A stretch of 64,000 nucleotides of DNA from CAVVFX01 sp963747535 (GTDB lineage Bacteria; Acidobacteriota; Terriglobia; Bryobacterales; Bryobacteraceae): assembly GCA_963747535.1 (NCBI GenBank), contig CAVVFX010000019.1, positions 62,001-126,000 on the forward strand, in the 5' to 3' direction. The translations under genes and the position numbers were made by a program. Below are positions 8,290-16,653 of the stretch, one piece after another. A model generated the notes under the pieces. That model worked only from the letters and a program-made list of their open reading frames with translations, was not told the DNA's origin and did no database searches. Each line of letters begins with the position of its first letter. Within the stretch, counting starts at the first letter, position 1.

Positions 8290-9762
8290 TCACATCGATC
8301 GTATGCGATCGTAAATCTCCACGTACCGCTGGCCCGGGTGGTTCCACGAGAAGTCGTAGCGCATTCCGTTCCGCATCAATTCGCGGAACAGTTCAGGATA
8401 GGAATTCCACAAGCCGATGGCGCGCACCAGGGCCGATTCGATGGCCCGCTCGTCGGTCTCGTGGAACACGTAGCCGTTGCGTTCATCGAGTGGTTTGTCG
8501 GAGTGATCCCAATCGAAGACAGTGTTCGCCAGGCCGCCGACCGAACGCACCACGGGAACCGTACCGTATTTGAGGGCGATCATCTGGGTCAGCCCGCAGG
8601 GTTCAAACAGGCTGGGAACGATAAATATGTCGGAGCCGGCGTAGATCAGGTGGGAAAGCTCCTCGTCGTAGCGCAATTCCAGGTGGCAATCGGGATTGTC
8701 GTTCAGCTGGTGCTTGAGCTGCCAGAAGGCGTGACTGATGCCGGGTTCGGGGCTGCTTCCCAGGAGCACGAACTGGGCGCCGTGAGCCAGCGCGAAACGG
8801 ATTGCGTGCCGGACCAGGTGGATGCCTTTCTGCGGATCGAGGCGGCCGACGAAGGAGATGATCGGCTTGAAACCGCCGGCCAGCAGGAACCGGTTCCGCA
8901 GAGCCTCTTTGTTACGGTATTTGTCATCCAGGTTGGAGAGGCCATAGCGGGCAGGGATATTCCGATCTACCTCGGGATTCCAGACATCCGTGTCGATACC
9001 GTTCAGCACGCCGCTGAACTTGTTCTCGTGGATAGTGAGCGTGTGCCGCAGACCGAAGCCCTGATCGGTGAAACGCACCTCCCCGGCGTACTGTGGAGAG
9101 ACTGTGGTGACCGCGTTCGCGTATACAATTCCGGCTTTCGCGAGGTTGAGGGCGCCCGGGTCGAAATTGTCGCGCATTCGATCATAGTGGAAGAAATACC
9201 CCGGCCGCCCCAGCCCCGTGGCCCACAGGATGTCTGCGCCGCAGATGCCCTGATGTTTGAAGTTGTGGATCGTGTAGCAGACCGCGGAATTCTGCATCCC
9301 CTGGAATTTGTAAGCCTCGAAAAGCAGCACCGGCACAATCCCTGTCTGCCAGTCGTGGCAATGGATGATGTCGGGCCGGCGGTTGGTCTTCAGCAGAAAC
9401 TCCAGGGCCGCCTTGGAGAAGAAGGCAAACCGCCTGGCATCATCGCGGAAGCCATAGTAATCGCCGCGATTGAAGAAGTTGTCCCCCGAGTGAGGGCCAA
9501 TGAAGAAGCACCGAATGCCGTACACATGACCATGCCAGACCGAGCAGTGGATGTGGCCGCCATACCACGGGACCCACAAATCCTGGTAGACCTTCTCCAG
9601 CCCCCAGATCTGGTCATAGCGCATACAGTCGTACATGGGCAGGATGACCTCGACCCAGTGGAACCGTTTTTGCAACTCGCGGCTCAGTCCGTAGATAACG
9701 TCGCCCAAACCCCCGACTTTGGCGACCGGGGCACATTCCGAAGCAATTTGGGCAATGTACAT
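8290..9762 (-). CDS. glgA: Glycogen synthase (GT5)
   Basis: Transfers glucose from ADP-glucose to the growing alpha-1,4-glucan. The 490-residue protein has the N-terminal nucleotide-sugar motif KVGGLGDVIYGLSREL (residues 15-30), HCHDWQTGIVP and YTIHNFKHQG, and the C-terminal catalytic region FVGRLDPQKG and SLFEPCGLTQMIALKYGTVP with VVRSVGGLANTV. Length is normal for bacterial GlgA. ATG at 9762. The gene begins 16 bases after glgB stops, so the two are probably cotranscribed at the downstream end of the glucan island. Confidence 0.96.
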   Translation of the reverse strand: MYIAQIASECAPVAKVGGLGDVIYGLSRELQKRFHWVEVILPMYDCMRYDQIWGLEKVYQDLWVPWYGGHIHCSVWHGHVYGIRCFFIGPHSGDNFFNRGDYYGFRDDARRFAFFSKAALEFLLKTNRRPDIIHCHDWQTGIVPVLLFEAYKFQGMQNSAVCYTIHNFKHQGICGADILWATGLGRPGYFFHYDRMRDNFDPGALNLAKAGIVYANAVTTVSPQYAGEVRFTDQGFGLRHTLTIHENKFSGVLNGIDTDVWNPEVDRNIPARYGLSNLDDKYRNKEALRNRFLLAGGFKPIISFVGRLDPQKGIHLVRHAIRFALAHGAQFVLLGSSPEPGISHAFWQLKHQLNDNPDCHLELRYDEELSHLIYAGSDIFIVPSLFEPCGLTQMIALKYGTVPVVRSVGGLANTVFDWDHSDKPLDERNGYVFHETDERAIESALVRAIGLWNSYPELFRELMRNGMRYDFSWNHPGQRYVEIYDRIRSM

Positions 9763-9778
9763 GGCGCGATCCTGAACG

Positions 9779-12121
9779 CTAGTAACCCTGGCCCAAGACG
9801 TCTTCCCGGTCCGGCTTGAAGAACACTACCGCCAGGGGTGGCACAGTGATCAGGATGGAATGCGGTTGCCCCTGCCAGGGAGTCGGCTCGGCAGGCAATC
9901 CGCCGGCGTTCCCCATGTTACTGCCGCCGTAGAGGGCCGAATCGCTGTTCAGCAACTCGCGATAGAAACCCGGGGAAGGAACGCCCACGCGATATCCCTC
10001 GCGCGGCACCGGTGTGAAATTCGCCACCAGCACTACGAAGTCGTTGGGATCCCTGGCCATTCGGATGAAGGAGACAATGCTGTTGTCTACATCGTGAAAG
10101 TCGATCCACCGAAAGCCCGCCCAACCAAAGTCCACCTGATGGAGAGCCGGTTGCGCGACGTACAAGCGGTTCAGTGCTTTCACGTACTCCTTCAGTCCGC
10201 GGTGAGAGTCGAAATCGAGCTGCGACCAATCCATCTCCCATTGGTAATTCCACTCGTTCCACTGGCCGATCTCGCATCCCATGAACAGCAGTTTCTTTCC
10301 TGGGTGGGCATACATGTAGCCATAGAGGGCACGGACGTTGGCGAATTTCTGCCAGTAGTCGCCCGGCATCTTGCTGAGCATGGCGCCCTTGCCGTGGACT
10401 ACCTCATCATGCGAGAACGGCAGAACGAAATTCTCGGTGAACGCGTAGAGGAGCGAAAAGGTCAGGTCGTGGTGGTGATAGCGGCGATGAACGGGTTCTC
10501 TCTGGATGTATTCGAGCATGTCGTGCATCCACCCCATGTTCCACTTCACGTCGAAGCCTAAACCGCCGAGGTAAGTGGGACGCGAGACCATGGGCCAGGC
10601 AGTGGATTCCTCGGCGAAGGTCAGTGTATCCGGATACTCCAGATGCACGACCTCATTAAAGCGCTTGAGAAAGTCGACAGCCTCCAGATTTTCGCGCCCG
10701 CCGAACTGGTTCGGTTCCCATTCGCCCGACTGGCGCGAGTAGTCCAGGTAGAGCATGGATGCGACGGCATCCAAACGGAAGCCGTCGACATGGAACTGTT
10801 CCAGCCAAAACACAGCGCTGGAGAGCAGGAAGGCCCGGACTTCATTGCGCCCATAGTTGTAGATGAGGGTACCCCAGTCCTGGTGCTCGCCCTTGCGTGG
10901 ATCGGCGTGCTCGTAAAGGCAGGTGCCGTCGAAAAAAGAGAGGCCGTGCCCGTCTTTGGGGAAATGGGCCGGAACCCAATCCAGGATGACCCCTAGTCCG
11001 GCCGCGTGGGCTTTGTCGACGAAGTAGCGGAAGTCGTCGGGGTTGCCATAGCGCGAACTCGGCGCAAAGTAGCCGATGGTCTGGTATCCCCACGAACCGT
11101 CGTACGGATGTTCCGTAACCGGCATGAGCTCGATATGGGTGAATCCCATGTCTTTCGCATACGGCACAAGCTGCTCGGCCAGTTCACGATAGCTGAGCCA
11201 GCGCATGCCGATGGGGTCGGCTGTGCGCTTCCAGGAACCGAGATGGACTTCGTAGATCGCAATCGGCGCGTCAAGACTTTGCCGCCCCTTTCGCGCGGCC
11301 ATCCATTCCCGGTCGTGCCATTCGTAGCCGCGGGAATCCCAGACGATGGAGGCCGTGTTAGGGCGCATTTCCGAGAACTGGCCAAAGGGGTCCGACTTGA
11401 TGGCGATGTACCCCTGGTAGCGGGTCTTGATCTCGTACTTGTACAGTTGGCCCTGGCGGAGGCCGGGAATAAAGATCTCCCACAGGCCGGACGAACCGCG
11501 CGACCTCATGGGATGGCGGCGGCCGTCCCACTGATTGAATTCTCCGATGACACTGACGCGTTCGGCGTTGGGCGCCCACACGGCGAAGCACACACCTCGT
11601 GTACCGTCGTGCTCTATCGGGTGCGCGCCGAGCTTTTCATACAGCCGGTAGTGGGTACCCTCACCGAACAGGTGCAGGTCGAACTCGGTGAGAATCGGCG
11701 GGTAGCGGTACGGGTCCTCGATCTCGTAGGCGGCGCCTGGATGTCCAACCGTGCCCGAGGGGCGGATGGAAAACCGGTAGGGAAAGAACTCCGTCTCGTC
11801 CTGGAAGACTATTTCGAAGAGGCCGTCCGGATGGACCCGGCTCATCGGATACAGTCCCTCCTGCCGGATCAGCGAAACCGCGAGCGCCTGCGGCTGAAAG
11901 GTGCGAACGACGATGGCCGGTCCTCCGGGACCGGCCTCCCGATGGATGCCGAGGATGTCAAAAGGCGCGCTGTGGTAACCACCGACGATTGAGGCTACCG
12001 CGCCGGGATCGACGGAAGAGGCGCACAGTGAAACCTCGTCCACTTGCTGCGAGACGGTGCTGGTTCCGGTAAACCGATCGACCGGGTCGCGCTGAGGTTC
12101 AAGGGGTTCCGTCACAGACAT
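9779..12121 (-). CDS. glgB: 1,4-alpha-glucan branching enzyme (GH13)
   Basis: Introduces alpha-1,6 branches into glycogen. The 780-residue protein has an N-terminal CBM48-like beta-sandwich region (residues about 40-260, including GVCFAVWAPNAERVSVIGEF) and a GH13 barrel with VDGFRLDAVASMLYLDYSR (catalytic Asp), LTFAEESTAWPMV (catalytic Glu) and LPFSHDEVVHGKGAM (third acidic residue). The length fits the long bacterial GlgB type. It is followed by glgA after 16 bases and preceded by a 410-bp repeat-rich gap. Confidence 0.96.
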   Translation of the reverse strand: MSVTEPLEPQRDPVDRFTGTSTVSQQVDEVSLCASSVDPGAVASIVGGYHSAPFDILGIHREAGPGGPAIVVRTFQPQALAVSLIRQEGLYPMSRVHPDGLFEIVFQDETEFFPYRFSIRPSGTVGHPGAAYEIEDPYRYPPILTEFDLHLFGEGTHYRLYEKLGAHPIEHDGTRGVCFAVWAPNAERVSVIGEFNQWDGRRHPMRSRGSSGLWEIFIPGLRQGQLYKYEIKTRYQGYIAIKSDPFGQFSEMRPNTASIVWDSRGYEWHDREWMAARKGRQSLDAPIAIYEVHLGSWKRTADPIGMRWLSYRELAEQLVPYAKDMGFTHIELMPVTEHPYDGSWGYQTIGYFAPSSRYGNPDDFRYFVDKAHAAGLGVILDWVPAHFPKDGHGLSFFDGTCLYEHADPRKGEHQDWGTLIYNYGRNEVRAFLLSSAVFWLEQFHVDGFRLDAVASMLYLDYSRQSGEWEPNQFGGRENLEAVDFLKRFNEVVHLEYPDTLTFAEESTAWPMVSRPTYLGGLGFDVKWNMGWMHDMLEYIQREPVHRRYHHHDLTFSLLYAFTENFVLPFSHDEVVHGKGAMLSKMPGDYWQKFANVRALYGYMYAHPGKKLLFMGCEIGQWNEWNYQWEMDWSQLDFDSHRGLKEYVKALNRLYVAQPALHQVDFGWAGFRWIDFHDVDNSIVSFIRMARDPNDFVVLVANFTPVPREGYRVGVPSPGFYRELLNSDSALYGGSNMGNAGGLPAEPTPWQGQPHSILITVPPLAVVFFKPDREDVLGQGY

Positions 12122-12531
12122 AACCGCAGTTCCTTACCTCTCCTGTTCCCGCCATCCTCCAACCTGGCCGAGAGGCGCACATCGGCCGTGACAACGCTGA
12201 GAAGCGGCGCTGTCCTCGTTTCCCGGCTCTCCAGAAACAGCCGCAACCCAGCCCGCTTCGCACACCAAAGCCTGTCGTTTGCGCAAGGGCGACCAGGGGG
12301 TCGCTTGCGGACGCGGGCGTCCGCCCCACAAAAGGCCAAAGCCGAGAGGCTGCTCCGCAGCCGGCAGACCACAAAAAACGATGGTCTGCCCAACGGGGGC
12401 CGGGGCGGGCCTTCGCGGCGCGCTGGCGGGGCTGAAATCATATCGCTGACGAGAATATGGCATTCTCCGTGCCCTTCAGTTTAACTCACCCCTTCACATT
12501 TCCGGCGCAGAGCCGGCGATCCCTGGGAGAG
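12122..12531. repeat. Intergenic gap with R3 and R1 (copy 3) hairpin repeats
   Basis: R3 is the palindrome GCGGACG-CGGG-CGTCCGC at 12307-12324, followed by CCCAC. R1 follows at once: GGCTGCTCCGCAGCC at 12348-12362 and GGCAGACCA-N10-TGGTCTGCC at 12363-12390. The rest of the gap between glgB and the TIM-barrel gene shows no coding content. Confidence 0.82.
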
Positions 12532-13590
12532 TCATTCGCCATGCGGAGCGCCCTTCCCGACCTCCTGTGCCGCAAGAACCAGCAGATGATTCTCATGAAG
12601 CACCGAAAGCCAATAGTTCATACGTTCCGCGTTGGTTTGGTCCCGCCAGTGTTCGAAGAGACAGGCCGCGTCCCTCAGGGGTAGCCTTCCTTCTGTCGGG
12701 TGGATCTCCAGGGTGAAAGAGACAGCAGCGGGGCCCGTAAGTTCCATCGCCTTCGAAATAATCCTGAAGAGGCCGGCCGGACCGTACATAGGATCGAGTG
12801 ACCACTTGTGTTCGAATTCAAAAGGAATGGGGATTTGCGAAAGAAAGCTCAAATGATCGGAAACTCCATACCGGCTGAGCTTCGAAAGCGGGTGTCCGTC
12901 ATGCAAATGAAAGTGCAATGGCTTGGCGAAGCGGCTTAAAGCCTCGATCAGGGTAAGCACCACCGGCAGGCTGGAACGGACTGCGGCCTGGACCTCGGCG
13001 ACCACGTCCGGAATTCGCCGATCGTCCGGAGCCAGGCTACAAACTTCTTCGCCAGGATGATTTCGGGAATAGAAATCCCGAAGCTGCCGGATCCCAACGT
13101 GGCCGACGTCGATACAGGCGCTGATGGACTCGAGCTCGCGTGCCTGCTCAAAAAACCCGACGAATTGGGCCGGCTCCAAACCCGTGGCGTATTCAATGAA
13201 CAGGCGCGGCCCGTCATGGATCAGTGCGAGCTGTGAGGCAACCTTTCGAGCTGCGTCGAAGTAAGCGTCCGGCCGGGAAACCAACTCGCGCTGGTCATGG
13301 ATCACGAGACCGGAGACGCGCCCGCGAAAGCGCCTGGCGAAATCTATAATCAGGCCGCGGCTCGGTTCCGCAAGCAGATTGATGCTTCGGTCGAGGTGGA
13401 TTATCGCAGGATCTTCCGGAACAGGCCTGAATTCCCACAGGGATTCCAGCTCATCCGGCGTGGCTGCGTAAAGCTCGGTCCCCAGTCCGGCCTGACGGAA
13501 TCGCAGGCACGCCAGGCGTAGGAGTGAATCATCTCCCTGGACCCTTTTCTGAAAGAGGGCCAGTATGCGCCCATGGTTTGATGAAGCCAT
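12532..13590 (-). CDS. Xylose-isomerase-like TIM-barrel protein of the glucan island
   Basis: Function unknown. The 352-residue protein looks like the sugar phosphate isomerase/epimerase (AP endonuclease 2-like) TIM-barrel family. Likely divalent-metal ligands are all present: Glu in LFIEYATG, Asp and His in ACIDVGHVG, His in LHFHLHDGHP and Glu in SFTLEIHP. The same set of motifs occurs in the N-terminal domain of the dikinase-like protein at 16654-20103, so both may act on related substrates. It lies upstream of glgB on the same strand, separated by repeats. Start is the ATG at 13590. No signal peptide is seen, so it should be cytosolic. Confidence 0.75.
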   Translation of the reverse strand: MASSNHGRILALFQKRVQGDDSLLRLACLRFRQAGLGTELYAATPDELESLWEFRPVPEDPAIIHLDRSINLLAEPSRGLIIDFARRFRGRVSGLVIHDQRELVSRPDAYFDAARKVASQLALIHDGPRLFIEYATGLEPAQFVGFFEQARELESISACIDVGHVGIRQLRDFYSRNHPGEEVCSLAPDDRRIPDVVAEVQAAVRSSLPVVLTLIEALSRFAKPLHFHLHDGHPLSKLSRYGVSDHLSFLSQIPIPFEFEHKWSLDPMYGPAGLFRIISKAMELTGPAAVSFTLEIHPTEGRLPLRDAACLFEHWRDQTNAERMNYWLSVLHENHLLVLAAQEVGKGAPHGE

Positions 13591-13599
13591 CGCTCTACT

Positions 13600-15012
13600 T
13601 TACTCACCTTGAAGGTAATACGGTTCACTTAAGGGGTGTCTGTCCGCCGATCCTCCGATCGGTACGCAACATGGCAATTCGGCCAGGCGGGTGTAATTGC
13701 TACCAAGGAGCAATGCGTAGGGCCCTGACTCCTCCAGAAAGTAGCGCAGCCGGGCGAAATCGACCCTGTCGAAGCTCGATCCGAATTCGAATTGGCTGCT
13801 CAGGTTCGCTACAATTGGAAACGAGGGTACCGTGCCAAAGGAACGAATCCGAGAGCGCAGCAGGGAGAGCCGACGACGGGATGGGCGATCCGGCCTCGAC
13901 GATCGCAAACGCGATACGTCCGGCGCCGTCCATGAGAAGAGAGGCGACACTCGCATCGACACACTGCGGCAGACTTGTGGTGAGGGCTTCGCTCCAGGCG
14001 TTCGTGGCGACACACAGCTGAAAACGCTGCTCGATCGAAGAGGGAGCAGTTCGCTTTCCGAGTACTTGAAAACTGCTGGCCAATCGCCGGTCAGGCGAAG
14101 TGGCACAGAAGACCGCGCGGGCCAACTGCGGTGGCTTGAAACACGCCAGGCACGAAAGTCGACCAAATCAGCTTTGAGCCCTCCGGTGAAAACTTCGCGA
14201 TAAAACCGGCGTCACAGTGTCCGCCGCAATCCTGGGAGATTACTCCGGGGCTGGCTGGAAGGGTCAAGCCGTAAGTGTTGCCGGCGATGATGATGTTCCC
14301 GGAAGGATCGAAGCCGATGCCGTTCGCAATTGCTGACCCCTGAGCTACCAGAAGCGCCGGGCTCCCGCCAAAGTACGAGGAGAATACAACCGAAGTGCCG
14401 GTCGAGTTGATCTCGGTGAGAAATGCAAACTCACCATAACCGTTGGGAGGTATGGTTTGGTATGCGCCAGGCGTCACAGGGAAATCGTTGTCGTATGTGC
14501 CGCCGGCGACGTAGATATTCGGGGCGCCGTCAATTGCCAAGGCTTGAATGTCTGTTTCGCCTAGCGCCCCCCAGCTTTGTCGAGAATAGAATATTCCGTA
14601 GTTGGGGGTCGAGTTTCATAATGAACCCGGAGTGACCGCTGATGGTGATTAAAGGCGAGACCAAAGGAAAGTCCATCGACGTAGCTGTGCCGGCCAGGAC
14701 GAGCGCTCCAGTTGGATCAACGGCCGCAGCCACTACTTGGTCGCCGTCCGCCAAGCCGGTCCTCTGCCCTCCGAAATCGATGCTCCCGAGAAGATTATCC
14801 TGCGGGTCTACCTTTAGAACACGAAACACATGGCGTCCGGAGAGTTCAGGGACTATGGCAACCACAAACAGATTGGATGCCTGGTCGACCGCAAGGGCTT
14901 GCATACTAGCACCCGGCGGAAATCCGGGATAACGCAGCGACGCTCGTTCTGAAATGCCGGCGACAGCACTCAGCGCGCAGGCCAGCAACATCGCGCAAAA
15001 ATATAGCTTCAT
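13600..15012 (-). pseudogene. Secreted beta-propeller (SBBP-repeat) protein, frameshifted
   Basis: Begins at the ATG at 15012 with a signal peptide (MKLYFCAMLLACALSAVAG). Propeller-type repeats follow, such as MQALAVDQASNLFVVA and AAAVDPTGALVLAGTATSMD. After a frame change near 14540 the repeats continue (IYVAGGTYDNDFPVTPGAY, IGFDPSGNIIIAGNTYG) to about 14100. A further change leads to SLPQCVDASVASLLMDGAG. At least two frameshifts break the gene; the exact 3' end, between 13600 and 13700, cannot be fixed. SBBP repeats (DFPVTPGAY type) are frequent in acidobacterial secreted proteins. It separates the glucan genes together with the toxin-antitoxin genes below. Confidence 0.72.
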
Positions 15013-15319
15013 AACCGTTTCGACGCAACCAGTGTATCGCGGAGCAAATGCCCGAACAGCGTAAGCAGCCCCCGTGGCCCGGCGCGGCAGGACCAGGCAG
15101 GTTCGTCCGGATTCTTGAATTCACGAAGCTAAATTATGCGTTCACACGGAAAACACCGCAAGCATGGCCGCCCAAGGTCGGGAAGAGCGTCCGGAGCGTG
15201 CAACGCGCGTCCGCCAAACCGGAACCTACAAGGTCCGTCCGCATGCTGGCAATCGCTCCTGGCAGCCGCCGCTCACGCAATTTGACGTTCAAACCAAGAG
15301 TCGGGTTGTTTTGCCTCAA
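15013..15319. other. No gene seen
   Basis: Between the propeller pseudogene and the DUF2442 gene. Reading frames here lack protein-like content; no repeat of the R1-R3 families was found. Confidence 0.5.
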
Positions 15320-15625
15320 CTATGCCGGCGACTTTCGCGTCTGGAGCCAGCGCCGAAGCGACGTCTGACTTTCACCTGATCTCCGTCCTGCTAACAAGCT
15401 CGCCACGCTGATATCCTCGTCAAGGTCGGGCCAGTGAATCCCCTCCCGGTTTCCAATGAAGCGCCAATTAGCACATTCAGCCGGAGTCCCATTTTCCAAA
15501 CGTGGGAACCAGGCAAGCGGTACCGTAATCGTTCGGCCATCGGCAAGATCCACCGCCAGAGAATCATCCGTGACACTCACATTCTGTGCCGTTATTTCCC
15601 TTAGGTCAGTTTCCGAAATACTCAT
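15320..15625 (-). CDS. DUF2442 domain protein
   Basis: About 101 residues from the ATG at 15625 (MSISETDLREITAQNVSVTD). It carries the DUF2442 pattern VTDDSLAVDLADGRTITVPL, AWFPRL and the WPDLDEDISVASLLAGR signature. Such proteins are usually encoded with a DUF4160 partner, as here, where the upstream gene overlaps it by 20 bases. The pair behaves like a toxin-antitoxin-type two-gene unit, but its activity is not established. Start chosen because the longer frame upstream is just the shadow of the DUF4160 gene. Confidence 0.82.
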   Translation of the reverse strand: MSISETDLREITAQNVSVTDDSLAVDLADGRTITVPLAWFPRLENGTPAECANWRFIGNREGIHWPDLDEDISVASLLAGRRSGESQTSLRRWLQTRKSPA

Positions 15626-15842
15626 GCCATGCCTCCAGCAACAAACCTGCGTTGTCCGCAACCAGCCTCTCGATTTGTCGAATCTCGATCCGCCTAAAGC
15701 CGCGGCTATGCTCAAGGCGAACCGGATCAAGCCAGAACTTGGCCTGCCTTCCCTCCCGCTCCACATGGACATGAGGAGGCTCGTGATGATCCGCAGAGTA
15801 GAAGAACAGCCGGTATGGACCGGAACGAAAAACGGTCGGCAA
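15606..15842 (-). CDS. DUF4160 domain protein
   Basis: Small protein with the DUF4160 signature PTVFRSGPYRLFFYSADHHE followed by PPHVHVERE, then KFWLDPVRL and a C-terminus ending EAWHEYFGN. The frame is open up to 15926, but the family normally begins at the PTVFRSG motif, so a TTG at 15842 is preferred (78 residues); no strong ribosome site distinguishes the two. It overlaps the DUF2442 gene by 20 bases, a common arrangement for this pair. Function unknown. Confidence 0.8.
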   Translation of the reverse strand: MPTVFRSGPYRLFFYSADHHEPPHVHVEREGRQAKFWLDPVRLEHSRGFRRIEIRQIERLVADNAGLLLEAWHEYFGN

Positions 15843-16099
15843 CGATTCCAGTGTATACGATCGTTCGATTGAAGAAAGGAAAACCGCAGCAGCAGAATCA
15901 AGACTCCATGGCCCGAGCTGGACCATCCTTGCGGGCGACCGGTTCCGTGGCGCGATTCCTCCCGTGAAACGCCGTCCACGGAATTAGGAACGGGAGGTCG
16001 GCGTCGCTACTGGAAAGTGTACTTCCATCGACTCGCGCACTTCCATGGAATGCGCTTTGCTCGACCAAGTGGAAACGCTTCAGTGTGCCGCGTCGTGGT

Positions 16100-16337
16100 T
16101 CAAAGCAATGCGACGAGTGACTCGATGGTCGTCGACCGCATCTGGGCGACCTCAGCGAGTATTCCGTGAAGCGTGCCGGTCTTTAGTGGATTATGCAAGG
16201 GGACCGTAATTGTGTGAGCGGGAGGTCCTTGATGTCGGAGCCTGACGTGGCTCCCCCTTCTGCCGAATTTCCGCATACCCGAGATGTTCCAGCGTGTGGA
16301 TCAGACGGTCGCCGGACACCCCGCGCGGCAATTTCAT
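16100..16337 (-). pseudogene. hicA: HicA-type mRNA interferase toxin, frameshifted
   Basis: ATG at 16337 overlaps the TGA of the antitoxin gene by 4 bases. The protein starts MKLPRGVSGDRLIHTLEHLG and YAEIRQKG, then runs off-frame at a G5 run on the minus strand (C5 at about 16254-16258). With one G fewer, the frame continues GSHVRLRHQGPPAHTITVPL, HNPLKTGTLHGILAEVAQM and ends VALL at a TGA at 16100. The His of the HicA active site (GSHVRL) lies in the displaced part, so the encoded toxin should be inactive as written. A homopolymer sequencing error would give the same picture. Confidence 0.82.
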
Positions 16338-16549
16338 GCCGCTTCCACGGGAATCAGTTCGTCTTTCACATAGTGCATCTGGACAAGCCGAGGACGCGTT
16401 GTTGCGTCTTCAAAATGAAGTGAGACTGCCTCCAGCATGTTGGCACGGAGGTCATCCCAGTTTTCGCCTTCGGTGAAAATGGCGTGGCCCAATGCGCGCG
16501 CAAAAAACCCACCTTCCTCCGCGTCGCGAACTTCGAAGATCAACTCCAT
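16334..16549 (-). CDS. hicB: HicB-like antitoxin (DUF1902 type)
   Basis: About 71 residues from the ATG at 16549 (MELIFEVRDAEEGGFFARAL); a GTG at 16570 would add seven residues. The sequence has the HicB-type partly degraded RNase H-like fold pattern, with GHAIFTEGENWDDLRANMLE and AVSLHFED. It precedes and overlaps the hicA frame by 4 bases (ATGA). Antitoxin-first order is usual for this subtype. Its role would be neutralising the toxin and repressing the operon. The toxin is broken as sequenced. Confidence 0.8.
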   Translation of the reverse strand: MELIFEVRDAEEGGFFARALGHAIFTEGENWDDLRANMLEAVSLHFEDATTRPRLVQMHYVKDELIPVEAA

Positions 16550-16653
16550 GAGTTTAGGATACCCAAACACGAGGTAGGCCGCCCCACGGCGAGTCAGCCG
16601 GCATCCTTTAGGTTAGTTTAGGGGCCCCATGCGTTAAGTGAACAGCATTGACC

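Noticed and set aside
8338..9819. 493-residue plus-strand frame opposite glgA
   Set aside because: Antisense to an unmistakable glycogen synthase.
12348..12390. R1 hairpins as intrinsic terminators
   Set aside because: No T-run follows, the loop sequence is conserved, and copies occur within operons.
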